Shown: positions 9,532 through 18,329, counted from the first letter of the stretch. The stretch: 64,000 bases of DNA from Alphaproteobacteria bacterium (GCA_021774625.1 JAJFIV010000007.1:123234-187233), one strand, 5' to 3'. Program-made: numbers and translations. The notes: generated by a model not told the origin, from the sequence alone.

Positions 9532-10101
9532 TTACTCCGCGGCTTCCGACGCCGGTTTCTCCCATGCGGCTTTTTTGAAAGCCTCGTCCAGCGGTGTTTC
9601 GGCTACATGGTTTGCGTAATTGCTCATGGTTTTAACCGCCACGCCCAAAATCACTTCCAGAATATTTTCCGGTTTATAACCGGCATCGAGGAATGCCGAC
9701 ATATCGCCGTCGTCCAGCCATCCGCGTTTTTCCACCACGGTCTGTGTAAATACCCGCAGCGCCTGTAGTTTCGCATCGCGAATTTCGCTTCCGTTTCGCA
9801 GGGCCGCCAGCGCGTCATCCGGAAGTTTAGCCATTGAGGCGGCCATTGAATGTGCCGCCATGCAGTAATCGCAGCCATTCACATAGCTGACCGATAACAG
9901 AATCACCTGGCGTTCGGCAGCGCTGAAACTGGTTTCGTCAAAAATCCCCGAAAGAGTCGCATATCCTTTTAACAGAGGCGGCGCGTTGGCAAAAACCCCA
10001 AGAATATTGGGAATAAATCCGTATTTTTCCTTGGCGCCCTCTAAAACGGGCCTTGCTTTTTCCGGGGCGTCTTCAATAGTCTTCACGGCAAATTTCGGCA
10101 T
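9532..10101 (-). CDS. Carboxymuconolactone decarboxylase/AhpD-like protein
   Basis: A 189-residue all-helical protein of the carboxymuconolactone decarboxylase (AhpD-like) superfamily. The redox motif is complete: the CxxC of VNGCDYCMAAHS, with the His that activates the second Cys. Such proteins act as peroxidase-type thiol reductants or reduce alkyl hydroperoxides, and the CxxC supports that over a decarboxylase role. The N-terminal segment ARPVLEGAKEKYGFIPN is typical of the peroxidase-related subgroup. No partner is adjacent, so the substrate is unknown. Confidence 0.9.
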   Translation of the reverse strand: MPKFAVKTIEDAPEKARPVLEGAKEKYGFIPNILGVFANAPPLLKGYATLSGIFDETSFSAAERQVILLSVSYVNGCDYCMAAHSMAASMAKLPDDALAALRNGSEIRDAKLQALRVFTQTVVEKRGWLDDGDMSAFLDAGYKPENILEVILGVAVKTMSNYANHVAETPLDEAFKKAAWEKPASEAAE

Positions 10102-10439
10102 ACAATTGATCCTTTGCTTTATGGTTGGCTAATCAACATACAAGATCAGCTGTATGAGAAATATGTCAAGGGGCGTCATTCAAATATTATCTGCCGCATT
10201 TTTGTAACATCCGCGGATAACTATAGACATGCATTGCTAACATGCCGGCTGAGCAGCTTTCCTGCAGGAGGAGTGACACCCAACCGGCAGGAAAGCTGCT
10301 CCAGAAACCAGGATGAATTCGCCGGGGGAAAAGCGCCAGTAATGGATTTTATTCTTGCGGTCTGTGATAATGCCGCCGCCGGAATCAGTGGGGCTTCGCC
10401 GGCGGCCGCTGCACAGGTTACTTGTTTGCCAGCAGGATG
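10102..10439. other. Intergenic region with no convincing gene
   Basis: This 338-bp stretch lies between the M14 peptidase stop and the AhpD-like start, both on the minus strand. Open frames here lack a ribosome site and family likeness. The only strong structure is the 15-bp inverted repeat listed separately; the promoter of the AhpD-like gene must lie near 10102-10180. Confidence 0.5.
10251..10301. repeat. Perfect 15-bp inverted repeat
   Basis: GAGCAGCTTTCCTGC at 10251-10265 is repeated as its exact reverse complement at 10287-10301, with a 21-base loop. It sits about 140 bases beyond the M14 peptidase stop. No U-tract follows on either strand, so it is not a classical terminator; an RNA-stabilising hairpin or regulator site is possible. 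Confidence 0.6.
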
Positions 10440-11567
10440 TTAGCGTAATTCGGGGGCAACCGCCAACAGTGCTTCCATACAGCTTGCAGCCAGATTGCGG
10501 CACCGCGCGGGCGACCAGCCGTGAACCGGGTCCGGCTTATCGGCGTTGTCCTTGAAAGGCATTTCCAGGGTCATTGCCAGACAGCCAAAATGCTCGGCCG
10601 CATAATTGGTTGACATGGTAAGGTCCGCCTTTCCCGGCGCCGATGCGGGATAGCCATGGTCCGTCTGAAACTCGTCGCTGGCCTTTAACAATTCCTGTTT
10701 GTAACGATCCAGCAGAGCCAGTTGCTTCTCTGTTACCGATGGAATGCCATCAAAACCGGCAATAAAATTATAGGGCAGCGCCTCGTCGCCATGAACATCA
10801 AGATGAAAATCAGCCCCGGTCTCCTGCATTTTCCGGCGCACCAGGAAAACCTCCGGGCTTCTTTCCATGGTTGGCGTCATCCATTCCCGGTTGAGATTGG
10901 CTCCTGCGGCATTGGTCCGCAGATGCCCGCGCCGCGACCCGTCCGGATTCATGTTGGGCACCACATAAAAGTGGCATTGATCAAGTAGGCTTTTGGAAAC
11001 CGGGTTTGCCTCGTCCAGCATGTGCTGCAGGAAACCTTCCATCCACCATTCGGCCATGGTTTCGCCGGGATGCTGACGGGCGATGATCCAGCAGGTTGGC
11101 TTGCCCTCGCCCGGCGTGCCGATCTCAAGCAGGTCCAGATCCTGCCCGTCGAGAGTAGCGCCCAGAACATGGAGCTTTACCCGCGGTGACTGGCAGGATT
11201 TTGCAATCAAATCCCCGTGGCGCTTCATGGAATAAGGGGCAAAATAGGCGTAATAGATGGCATCCTGTTCCGGCATGTGGCGGATTTCCAGAATCCCGTC
11301 TTTATAACCGGTGTCAACCCGAAACCAGTTCTGCCGGTCATAGCTGGCGCAGGCTTTATAACCGGGCCAGCCATCAACATAAGCGGCGCCTTTTGCATTC
11401 ATTATGCGGATCATGCAGTCAGCCGCTTTTCCCCCGGTCAGACGGAAATAAAACCACTGATAAAAATGGGAATGGTTGTCGTTATTGATCTTGAGATCGA
11501 TGGTGCGGCCCTGAATGTCCTCAACGGCAATGTTACCGGCGTCGAAACCGCTGGAAATCTTTATCAT
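10440..11567 (-). CDS. M14-type zinc carboxypeptidase, cytosolic carboxypeptidase (CCP/AGBL) group
   Basis: A 375-residue cytosolic enzyme with two parts. An N-terminal beta-rich domain (~1-115, containing YQWFYFRLTGG and YAYFAPYS) is typical of cytosolic carboxypeptidases related to eukaryotic Nna1/AGBL. An M14 catalytic domain follows, with zinc ligands in ARQHPGETMAEWWMEG (HxxE) and DFHLDVHGDE, substrate-binding NLNREW, and a Glu near MTLEMPFKDN. No signal peptide is present. These enzymes trim C-terminal residues, and the eukaryotic members remove glutamates. The bacterial substrate is unknown. Confidence 0.9.
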   Translation of the reverse strand: MIKISSGFDAGNIAVEDIQGRTIDLKINNDNHSHFYQWFYFRLTGGKAADCMIRIMNAKGAAYVDGWPGYKACASYDRQNWFRVDTGYKDGILEIRHMPEQDAIYYAYFAPYSMKRHGDLIAKSCQSPRVKLHVLGATLDGQDLDLLEIGTPGEGKPTCWIIARQHPGETMAEWWMEGFLQHMLDEANPVSKSLLDQCHFYVVPNMNPDGSRRGHLRTNAAGANLNREWMTPTMERSPEVFLVRRKMQETGADFHLDVHGDEALPYNFIAGFDGIPSVTEKQLALLDRYKQELLKASDEFQTDHGYPASAPGKADLTMSTNYAAEHFGCLAMTLEMPFKDNADKPDPVHGWSPARCRNLAASCMEALLAVAPELR

Positions 11568-11609
11568 AAAGTGAATACCCGGATTATTGTTTTTGTGAAA
11601 AGCCTGCGC

Positions 11610-12218
11610 CTAGTCGTCGGTTTTTATCGTTATGGTTTCGGTTTTCCCGGACTGACCGGGATAGTTCTCAAATAATGCCGTCACAAGCAGTGGCATAATT
11701 GCGGCCAGATCATTTTCGGGTCCCTGGCTGACCGCCCGGCCTTCAAAAAGCCGCTCCCCGGTCCCGGCATCATTCAGCACCATGGTCAGAAAGCGTTCAT
11801 AAACCGTGTCGTCATCGCCGGAAAGGCCGAAGACCGTGCCAAGCCCGAATCCGGTATTTCCGCCGTGCCGTCCGACGCCCACACCGATGGAGGCGCCACT
11901 GTCTTTTTCCTGTTCACCGAGATTGATAATGCCATAATTCAAACGAACAATGAGGGCGGGCGGGTTGTCTCCGGCAGGGCTGTATCCGATCTGCGCCAGT
12001 TTTGCGCCGATCAGATCGGCGTAGCGGTTAAATTCCAGGCCATGCAGCGCTGCATCCTCGGGCTCGATCAGAATAGCCTGCCCATTGGCTACGGGATTGG
12101 TATGGAAACGTGTGACATCCGCCTTAAACGGACTTGCGCAGGCTCCGAGCATAAGGGTGATCGAAAAAAGCAACAGAACACGTATCCCGGCACGCTTGCC
12201 TGATAAATTTATAAACAC
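11610..12218 (-). CDS. DUF4136-type lipoprotein
   Basis: A 202-residue predicted lipoprotein. A signal peptide (RVLLLFSITLMLGACAS) ends in a lipobox LGAC, so the mature protein would be lipid-anchored at Cys. The middle (YADLIGAKLAQIGYSPAG, PALIVRLNYG) and C-terminal part resemble the DUF4136 fold. I chose a GTG start at 12218 because AAGGAGG lies seven bases upstream; an ATG 57 bases earlier would give a basic extension across this ribosome site. Function unknown. It lies 42 bases upstream of the M14 peptidase gene on the same strand and may be cotranscribed. Confidence 0.82.
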   Translation of the reverse strand: MFINLSGKRAGIRVLLLFSITLMLGACASPFKADVTRFHTNPVANGQAILIEPEDAALHGLEFNRYADLIGAKLAQIGYSPAGDNPPALIVRLNYGIINLGEQEKDSGASIGVGVGRHGGNTGFGLGTVFGLSGDDDTVYERFLTMVLNDAGTGERLFEGRAVSQGPENDLAAIMPLLVTALFENYPGQSGKTETITIKTDD

Positions 12219-12315
12219 TGCAAACCCTCCTTTTCGCCCCCCTCCGGGGCCAGGAACCATTATATGTCGTCGCATACATTATAATTCAGGGAAAATTATT
12301 TGTCGTGTTTTTCCG

Positions 12316-12522
12316 TTATTTTTCAATCTTCGCGCCATTTCGCCGCAGATGGCGCAGGTGATCCTCGACCTGATCAAGAAGATGAACCACCCGCCCGAAG
12401 GCGCCGAACAGGACACCGGAAAGCATGCCGGTAGAGATTGAACTGATGGAATCATTAAGGTTGCCCAGGATCAGACCGATCACGGCGGAAAAGAAAGCAA
12501 TCACGTAAAGAAGAATATGCAC
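12316..12522 (-). CDS. Small membrane protein, unknown function
   Basis: A possible 68-residue protein starting at GTG. It has a hydrophobic N-terminal helix (LLYVIAFFSAVIGLILGNL) and perhaps a second one (GMLSGVLFGAFG), followed by a charged tail. The reading frame is plausible because hydrophobic and charged segments are cleanly separated, but the ribosome site is weak (GGGA). I do not recognise the family. Confidence 0.45.
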   Translation of the reverse strand: MHILLYVIAFFSAVIGLILGNLNDSISSISTGMLSGVLFGAFGRVVHLLDQVEDHLRHLRRNGAKIEK

Positions 12523-12629
12523 GGGCGTTCCCGAAGGTTTTATTGACGATACCAGACAGCAAGAACACCACAGACAGATGAAGAAATGGTTTTAATGTCT
12601 GTCTTTTGTTAACGGACACGTCTCCGTTG

Positions 12630-12840
12630 CTCCTGAGGGGCACGGCGAAGCCCCCCTTCGATATACCCTCACGCCGTTCGGGCACTCAGGGTGAACGGTG
12701 TGACTGGCTGCAAATATATGAAAACCGTTCGGGCTGAGTGAGCCGAAGGCTCGTATCGAAGCCCGGAGCTCAGCGGCCTGGGCCCCGGACCACCCTTCGA
12801 TCCGCCTTTCAGGCACCTCAGGGCGAGGGGCCGGGCAATT
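12630..12840. repeat. Cluster of REP-like palindromic repeats
   Basis: At least three related GC-rich units lie here in non-coding DNA. Each combines CCCTTCGAT with TCAGGG or CCGTTCGGGC, for example around 12650-12700, 12723-12770 and 12790-12835. Such TTCG-rich imperfect palindromes are dispersed intergenic elements that often form mRNA 3' hairpins. Short open frames overlapping them are not credible genes. Confidence 0.6.
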
Positions 12841-12874
12841 TATTGAGGCCGGCAAAAAGTTGAAAGGCTCTCAT

Positions 12875-12904
12875 AAAAAAGCGGCGGCCAATTGGCCGCC
12901 GCTT
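12875..12904 (-). terminator. Rho-independent terminator of the PEP-CTERM gene
   Basis: On the minus strand a perfect palindrome, GCGGCGGCCAATTGGCCGCCGC (12881-12902, 22 bases), is followed at once by six T residues. It lies 27 bases after the stop codon of the PEP-CTERM gene. Confidence 0.92.
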
Positions 12905-12931
12905 CCCTTAAACAGCTATCTTAATTTCGGC

Positions 12932-13759
12932 TTACGACCGGCGGCGGCGCCGTGCCGCGCCAAGACCGATCAGACCAAGACCCAGAAGACCAAGAGCGGC
13001 CGGTTCCGGCACTTCCATGGAAGTGATGGTGATCAGCGTGTCAATGGTGGTCGCTCCGCCTTCGTTCGTAATAATGCCCTGACATCCGCTGGCAACGCCG
13101 GCTGCTTCACAGGCATCGTCACTGAGGAACGCAAGGCCAATCACATCAAGCGTAACGGTATATTTGAAACCCATAATAGCCGGTGTGGTGAAGGACAGCC
13201 CTTCGGGATCCGTCAGTACGAAAATATCGGCACAACCGCCCGCATCCTGACCGGAAGGACAGGCATCGCCGGACAAACTATTCTGTGTCTCAACAAATTC
13301 CACATTGAAGTCGAATAATTGCGGCGGGAACGGAGGACCCGCTACTGGCTCAAGCGGCGTCAGCGTCACTGAATCATTCAAAACGATGGTCAGTGTCGGC
13401 GTCCCGTTAATAACAATATTGTTATGGGTGAGGGAAAGTCCGGCAACCGCAGCCCCATCGGTAAAGGCCATCGTGGAGAGCGCGGTCGTTTGCGTTCCAA
13501 CGGCACCCGTGCCGCCGAAAAGATGCTGAACAACACTGCTCTGCGGATTTGTTGCGGGTTCCCCTGGGCCATTCCAGCTCAGCAAACCGCCAGATTCTGA
13601 ATGTATCGTGCCACCGCTGATGGTCGTCATAGCGGCGTCGAAATCACTGGCTACGTCAACGCTCCATTTGGTGATCAGCCCCGCATTGGCGGCGCTTGCC
13701 CCCATGGTGCAGGCGGCAATAATGGTGGCCCCTGTAAGTAGTTTCTTGGATAATTTCAT
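12932..13759 (-). CDS. PEP-CTERM sorted secreted protein, THxN type
   Basis: A 275-residue exported protein. The N-terminus is a Sec signal peptide (MKLSKKLLTGATIIAACT up to the ANAG cleavage region). The C-terminus is a full PEP-CTERM tail: VPEP, a glycine/leucine membrane helix (GLLGLGLIGLGAA) and an Arg cluster. Exosortase recognises such tails. The middle contains LTHNN, which fits the choice-of-anchor THxN domain. The start follows AAAGGAAG; an upstream ATG is less likely. A strong terminator follows. No exosortase gene is in this window, so its partner lies elsewhere. Role unknown; probably surface or matrix. Confidence 0.88.
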   Translation of the reverse strand: MKLSKKLLTGATIIAACTMGASAANAGLITKWSVDVASDFDAAMTTISGGTIHSESGGLLSWNGPGEPATNPQSSVVQHLFGGTGAVGTQTTALSTMAFTDGAAVAGLSLTHNNIVINGTPTLTIVLNDSVTLTPLEPVAGPPFPPQLFDFNVEFVETQNSLSGDACPSGQDAGGCADIFVLTDPEGLSFTTPAIMGFKYTVTLDVIGLAFLSDDACEAAGVASGCQGIITNEGGATTIDTLITITSMEVPEPAALGLLGLGLIGLGAARRRRRS

Positions 13760-14280
13760 TTTACTTCCTTTCTGATAGCTGTCTCTATCTGACTGCAAAA
13801 CCGAAAACTAACGGGCCTCCCTTAAAGTAGAACTGTTGGCCATGTCAGCGTTCGAACCATTCCATGCAGGATCTGTGCCAGTTAATAATATTATTGATTT
13901 TCAACCGGTTAGAAAACTTAAATGAGTGGTTTGCAACAAAGGTGTAAAAAAATCCGACAGGTTTCCGCCCGCCCTGCCATCATTAAATCCGCTCCGTAAT
14001 GACGCTTACCCTCATTGCCAAAAAAAGTTAAATATATTCAATATGTTAGATTTTATATTGCGTTTTAGTGTCCGCCAAAAATGTTGTAAAGTTTCCCGAC
14101 AGTTGCCCTTGCCTGCGCCTTCTGCCCGCCGGATATACCCCCTCTTCCAAATTCCCCCGGGCGGATTCATCCGGTTTAAATCCGCGGGCAGCATCTTTTA
14201 TTGACATCTGCTCATGCTCTGCCTATGTTCCCGCCCGCGCGGCCAAGGCCGTATTGTTCAGTTGGTTGGTGAGAAAGAAG
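13760..14280. other. Divergent intergenic region upstream of PEP-CTERM gene and rpmJ
   Basis: This 521-bp AT-richer stretch separates two divergent genes. It holds the rpmJ promoter listed separately and the 12-bp palindrome AATAATATTATT near 13884-13895. Open frames in it lack ribosome sites and family likeness. Confidence 0.5.
14201..14229 (+). promoter_or_regulatory. Predicted sigma-70 type promoter for rpmJ
   Basis: TTGACA at 14201-14206 is separated by 17 bases from TATGTT at 14224-14229. It lies about 50 bases upstream of the rpmJ start and on its strand. Confidence 0.6.
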
Positions 14281-14406
14281 ATGAAAGTCCGTAATTCCTT
14301 AAAATCGTTGAAAAGCAGGCACCGGGATTGCCGGGTGATCCGCCGCAAGGGGCGCACCTATGTCATCAACAAGACCAACCGCCGCTTCAAGGCCCGCCAG
14401 GGCTGA
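14281..14406 (+). CDS. rpmJ: 50S ribosomal protein L36
   Basis: A 41-residue, very basic protein matching bacterial L36: [20 protein letters not shown], then [20 protein letters not shown]. The sequence retains one Cys but not the full C-C-C-H zinc set, so it is the zinc-independent (C-minus) form common in Alphaproteobacteria. The start is fixed by the family N-terminus and a GAGAAAGAAG ribosome site; a longer upstream frame is not conserved. A HAD hydrolase follows 21 bases downstream on the same strand. Confidence 0.96.
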   Translation: MKVRNSLKSLKSRHRDCRVIRRKGRTYVINKTNRRFKARQG

Positions 14407-14427
14407 TTACAGCCTCTGCCCGGATGC

Positions 14428-15042
14428 ATGGTTGACAGCGCGCCCTACTCGGTCATTTTCGATATCGGCAATGTGCTGGTGCGCTGGGATCCCCGCAATC
14501 TTTATGAAAAGCTCATTCCGGATCCGGATGAGCTTGACTGGTTCCTGGAAAATATCGTCACTCTGGAATGGCACACTGAACATGATCGGGGACGGCCCTT
14601 TTCCGAGGGTGTCCGCCGTCTGTCCACCCGTCATCCGAAGCACGCGGAACTGATTGCCGCCTTCCACCACCGGTGGGAAGAAACGCTCGGCGGTACTATT
14701 CAGGGCAGCGTCGATATCCTGGAAGACCTCGCCGCCATCAATACCCCCCTTTATGCCCTGACAAATTTTTCAGCCGAGACTTTTCCGGCCTTCCGGGCCG
14801 CCAACGCTTATTGTGATCATTTCCGGGACATTCTGGTATCGGGTGAAGCCGGACTTGTAAAACCGGATCCGGCCATCTACCGGCTCGCCATCGCCCGGTT
14901 TGGCATTGACCCCGCCAGAACGCTCTTTGTCGATGACAGAGACGCCAATATAAAAGCCGCCGAAACTGAGGGATTGCGCGGAATTCTGTTCGAATCACCG
15001 GAACATCTGCGGAATAAACTGAAAGAATACGAGCTGTTTTAA
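14428..15042 (+). CDS. HAD-superfamily hydrolase, YihX-like
   Basis: A 204-residue haloacid-dehalogenase-like phosphatase. Motif I is seen as VIFDIGNVLVRWD (the first Asp is the nucleophile), motif II as ALTNFS, motif III as the Lys in GLVKPDPAIY, and motif IV as LFVDDRDANI. The DIGNVLV form of motif I and the small helical cap resemble YihX, an alpha-glucose-1-phosphate phosphatase, but substrate specificity cannot be read from sequence. It converges with pyk, with which it shares four bases. Confidence 0.92.
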   Translation: MVDSAPYSVIFDIGNVLVRWDPRNLYEKLIPDPDELDWFLENIVTLEWHTEHDRGRPFSEGVRRLSTRHPKHAELIAAFHHRWEETLGGTIQGSVDILEDLAAINTPLYALTNFSAETFPAFRAANAYCDHFRDILVSGEAGLVKPDPAIYRLAIARFGIDPARTLFVDDRDANIKAAETEGLRGILFESPEHLRNKLKEYELF

Positions 15043-16487
15043 CGCTTCAGTTCATCGCCCGACACCCAGGCGATATGCAGTACATTGGTCGCGCCCGGCG
15101 TGCCGAACGGGACCCCGGCCGTAATCACAATCCGGTCGCCGGCCTTGGCAAGCCCCTGCCGCAAGGCCATGCGCCGCGCCTTGCCGACCATTTCTTCGAA
15201 ACTTTCCGCATCCCGGGTTTTGACCGTATGCAGTCCCCAGAACAGACAGAGACGGCGCGCAACCTGCAGTTTCGGCGTTAACACCAAAATAGACGATTGG
15301 GGCCGCTGGCGTGATGCCCGACGCGCCGTGGAGCCGGACGTGGTAAAAGTGACAATGGCCGCCGCATTAATTGTCCGCGCCACCTGCCGCGCAGCGGCGG
15401 TGATGGCGTCTTCTCCCGTCGCATCGGGTTCCGTGCGTTCCTCGACACCATATCGCTCATAGGCGGGATCGTGTTCCACCTTGATGGCAACCTTGTTCAT
15501 CACCCTGACGGCCTCGACCGGGTAATCCCCTGCCGCCGATTCCGCCGACAGCATGACCGCATCGGCGCCATCGGCCACGGCCGTCGCGACATCCGAGACT
15601 TCCGCCCGGGTCGGCATCGGCGAATGGATCATCGATTCCAGCATCTGGGTCGCGACAATTACGGCCTTACCGGCAGACCGCGCCTTGCGGATCAGCATTT
15701 TCTGCAGGCCCGGCACATCTTCCACCGGCATTTCAACTCCAAGATCGCCGCGCGCCACCATGATGCCGTCGGAAAGTTCGAGGATTTCATCAATCCTGTC
15801 CAGCGCCGCCGGTTTTTCAATCTTTGCCAGCACGGCCGCCCGCCCGCCAATGATTTTCCGCGCTTCCGCCACATCTTCCGGCCTTTGGACGAAGGAAAGG
15901 GCAATCCATTCCACATGAAGAGAAAGCGCAAAATCAAGATCGGCGCGGTCCTTATCCGTCAGTGCCGGAATGGGCAGCACCACGCCCGGCACGTTGACCC
16001 CCTTGCGGTCCGAAAGCTCGCCGCCGGTGATCACCTCGCAATCGGCGCGGGTTGCCTTTATTTCCCTGACACGAAGACGGATTTTGCCGTCATTCAGCAG
16101 AAGATCAGCGCCCGGTTCCAAAGCCGAAAATATTTCACTGTGCGGCAGGCGCACACGCTTCTGGTCGCCCGGCTTGTTGATCAGATCAAGGGCAAAATCC
16201 GCCCCGTCCTCCAACATCACCGAGCCATCTTTGAATGTGCCGATCCGTAGTTTCGGTCCCTGCAGATCAGCCATAATGGCAATGGGGCGCCCCTTGCTCT
16301 GTTCAAGTTTCCGGATATGATCGACAATGTCCCGCTTATCATCGTGATCACCATGGCTCATATTGATGCGGAAGACATCGACCCCGGCCTCGAACAATTT
16401 TTCGATCGTGCCGGCCTCCCGGCTTGCGGGGCCAAGGGTTGCAATGATACGGATGCGCCGCTGGCGGGGTGAAATTTTTTTCTGCAT
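15039..16487 (-). CDS. pyk: Pyruvate kinase
   Basis: A 482-residue pyruvate kinase that converts phosphoenolpyruvate and ADP to pyruvate and ATP in glycolysis. The N-terminus has RIIATLGPASREAGTIEKL and VFRINMSHGDHDD. The active-site region holds LAKIEKPAALDRIDEIL and IMVARGDLGVEMPVEDVPGL. The substrate-binding segment is VATQMLESMIHSPMPTRAEV. The C-terminal allosteric domain is present, so it is full length. It is transcribed divergently from the N-formylglutamate amidohydrolase gene, leaving 41 bases for both promoters. Confidence 0.98.
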   Translation of the reverse strand: MQKKISPRQRRIRIIATLGPASREAGTIEKLFEAGVDVFRINMSHGDHDDKRDIVDHIRKLEQSKGRPIAIMADLQGPKLRIGTFKDGSVMLEDGADFALDLINKPGDQKRVRLPHSEIFSALEPGADLLLNDGKIRLRVREIKATRADCEVITGGELSDRKGVNVPGVVLPIPALTDKDRADLDFALSLHVEWIALSFVQRPEDVAEARKIIGGRAAVLAKIEKPAALDRIDEILELSDGIMVARGDLGVEMPVEDVPGLQKMLIRKARSAGKAVIVATQMLESMIHSPMPTRAEVSDVATAVADGADAVMLSAESAAGDYPVEAVRVMNKVAIKVEHDPAYERYGVEERTEPDATGEDAITAAARQVARTINAAAIVTFTTSGSTARRASRQRPQSSILVLTPKLQVARRLCLFWGLHTVKTRDAESFEEMVGKARRMALRQGLAKAGDRIVITAGVPFGTPGATNVLHIAWVSGDELKR

Positions 16488-16528
16488 TGCAAAAATTTAT
16501 CTGATACCAATCTGTTAACCGGTGATTT

Positions 16529-17314
16529 ATGGCCCAGGACGATCCGATAACCAAGACAAAAGACGAGATGCCCCCGGAAATCTTGAATAAAGATGGTCTG
16601 GGGCCGGTGATTATCCTGTGCGATCATGCCTCCAATCACATACCGGAAGACTATGACAATCTGGGTCTTGCCGGCCATCATCTGGATGATCACATCGCCT
16701 GGGATATCGGGGCCGCAGAGGTCACGCGGCAACTGGCTGAAGAACTTAAGGCGCCGGCGGTTCTGGCGCGTTTTTCCCGGCTGCTGATCGACGCCAACCG
16801 CCATCCGCATCAGGAAACTCTGATCGCCCCCGTGAGTGACGGCATTGTCATTCCGGGCAACGCTACATTACCGGAACTGGAAAAGCTTAATCGAATAGAA
16901 AAATTCTACCGCCCCTTTCACGATGCCTGCGCCGATGTAATCGACGGCAGGTTGCGACAGGGGCCGAGACCGTTTATTATCGCCATGCACAGCTTTACTC
17001 CCCGCATGAACGGCTTTGACCGTCCGTGGGAAGCGGCCTTTCTGTGGGATCAGGACCCGACGCTGGCGGCCGCTTTCATCATGCGCCTTCGCGCGCAGGG
17101 ATTGACGGCTGGTGACAATGAACCTTATTCCGGCAAAGAGCTGTTTTACACCATGAACCGGCATGGTTATGAACGCGGCCTGCCGCAAACCACTGTCGAA
17201 GTGCGGCAGGACGAACTGGCCACGCCGGAGAGCATCGACCGCTGGGTCAACATTCTGGGCGCCTGCATTCAGGATATCGCCAGAGAATTTGAAAGGAAAA
17301 CAGACAATGGATGA
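16529..17314 (+). CDS. N-formylglutamate amidohydrolase family protein
   Basis: A 261-residue member of the N-formylglutamate amidohydrolase (FGase) family, zinc enzymes that in histidine degradation split N-formylglutamate to formate and glutamate. Family landmarks are VIILCDHASNHIPEDY, RFSRLLIDANRHP, PFIIAMHSFTPRMNG and VEVRQDEL. No other hut genes are nearby, so its true substrate may be another N-formyl or N-acyl amino acid. It overlaps the DUF1244 gene by eight bases and is probably cotranslated with it. Confidence 0.88.
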   Translation: MAQDDPITKTKDEMPPEILNKDGLGPVIILCDHASNHIPEDYDNLGLAGHHLDDHIAWDIGAAEVTRQLAEELKAPAVLARFSRLLIDANRHPHQETLIAPVSDGIVIPGNATLPELEKLNRIEKFYRPFHDACADVIDGRLRQGPRPFIIAMHSFTPRMNGFDRPWEAAFLWDQDPTLAAAFIMRLRAQGLTAGDNEPYSGKELFYTMNRHGYERGLPQTTVEVRQDELATPESIDRWVNILGACIQDIAREFERKTDNG

Positions 17315-17612
17315 GCAAACCCGCACCGAACTTGAGGCCGCCGCCTTCCGGCGTCTTCTGAGCCATTTGCGGCACCGCACCGATGTTCAGAATATCGACC
17401 TGATGGGCCTTGGCGGCTTTTGCCGCAACTGCCTTGCCGACTGGTACCGCGACGCCGCGGCGGACCGGGGCATCCCTATGGACAAAGACGCGGCGCGCAC
17501 GCATATCTACGGCATGCCCTATACAGAGTTTAAAGAAAAGCACCAGACCAAAGCCAGCCCGGAGCAATTGCAGCGCATGGAAGAAAGCGTGGCGCGGAAT
17601 AAAAAGAGTTAA
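17307..17612 (+). CDS. DUF1244 protein
   Basis: A 101-residue protein of the DUF1244 family (the SMc04008 group), which is conserved in proteobacteria. Recognisable parts are FRRLLSHLRHRTDVQNIDLM, the Cys pair in GFCRNCLADWY and HIYGMPYTEFKEKHQ. It is soluble and of unknown function. The start ATG lies inside the end of the upstream amidohydrolase gene behind GAAAGGAAAA. The overlap suggests tight co-expression. Confidence 0.9.
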   Translation: MDEQTRTELEAAAFRRLLSHLRHRTDVQNIDLMGLGGFCRNCLADWYRDAAADRGIPMDKDAARTHIYGMPYTEFKEKHQTKASPEQLQRMEESVARNKKS

Positions 17613-17631
17613 AGATATCTCTTCGCCCGGG

Positions 17632-18297
17632 TCATCGCGCCGGATAACGCAGACGGCCAACAAAGCGTGAGAGAGACGGCAGGCGGATTTTATTGTTCCG
17701 CCATTCGGCTTTTACTTTTTCGAACTGCATGACATTGCCGATGCGGCGGTCGAGAAAAGCCCAGGTCTCGGCATGATCCTCCGACCGGTCATCAAGCCAG
17801 ACCAGCAGGGTGGACGAATAGACGCCCGAGAGAATCAGCCGCTTGGTATAATGATTATAGTCAGTCGCGGTATCGCCGGCCGCCCGCCACATGGCGTCCA
17901 CCGTCCGCCATAAAAGCTTTTTCGCCCGCCCCGCGTTCCGCGGCAGCGCCAGATAAATCAGCGCCCGGCGGATGGCTTCCTTGTGATCCGCATTCTGTTC
18001 CAGCCGGGTGCGGACCGCCGTCGTGATGCGATCCCGGATACGCAGGGAAGCAAGACCCATTTCGTCGAAGGCGTCCAGCATATCCCGGTCCGCCCGTTCA
18101 GAAAAAAAGGCGATGATTTCGCCCATACCGTCCGGAAAGGCGATGCGGATATATTCCGGCGCAATCGCCAGATCCTCGGCTGCACGCGCCATTGCCTGAT
18201 CCGTCCAGCCATCGAAAGGGACATGAGCCAGCAGCGCATCGAGAATATCGCCGCGCGCTTCCTGTGGTGTCTGATCCTGATCGAAATTTTTAGTCAT
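17632..18297 (-). CDS. COQ9 family protein (ubiquinone biosynthesis)
   Basis: A 221-residue protein of the COQ9 family. These have a TetR-like fold but act in ubiquinone synthesis: the mitochondrial member binds lipid and presents the substrate to the hydroxylase COQ7. Landmarks are ILDALLAHVPFDGWTDQAM, a TetR-like helical N-terminus, and VDAMWRAAGDTATDYNHYTKR with LILSGVYSSTLLVWLDD, a hallmark of COQ9. The family is confined to Alphaproteobacteria and mitochondria, so the gene also supports the taxonomic placement. Confidence 0.95.
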   Translation of the reverse strand: MTKNFDQDQTPQEARGDILDALLAHVPFDGWTDQAMARAAEDLAIAPEYIRIAFPDGMGEIIAFFSERADRDMLDAFDEMGLASLRIRDRITTAVRTRLEQNADHKEAIRRALIYLALPRNAGRAKKLLWRTVDAMWRAAGDTATDYNHYTKRLILSGVYSSTLLVWLDDRSEDHAETWAFLDRRIGNVMQFEKVKAEWRNNKIRLPSLSRFVGRLRYPAR

Positions 18298-18329
18298 GGC
18301 CTTATCCTATCACGTCTGATCCCGCTCTG

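Noticed and set aside
12455..12855. Minus-strand reading frames over the REP-like cluster
   Set aside because: They are made of repeat sequence, lack ribosome sites and match nothing known.
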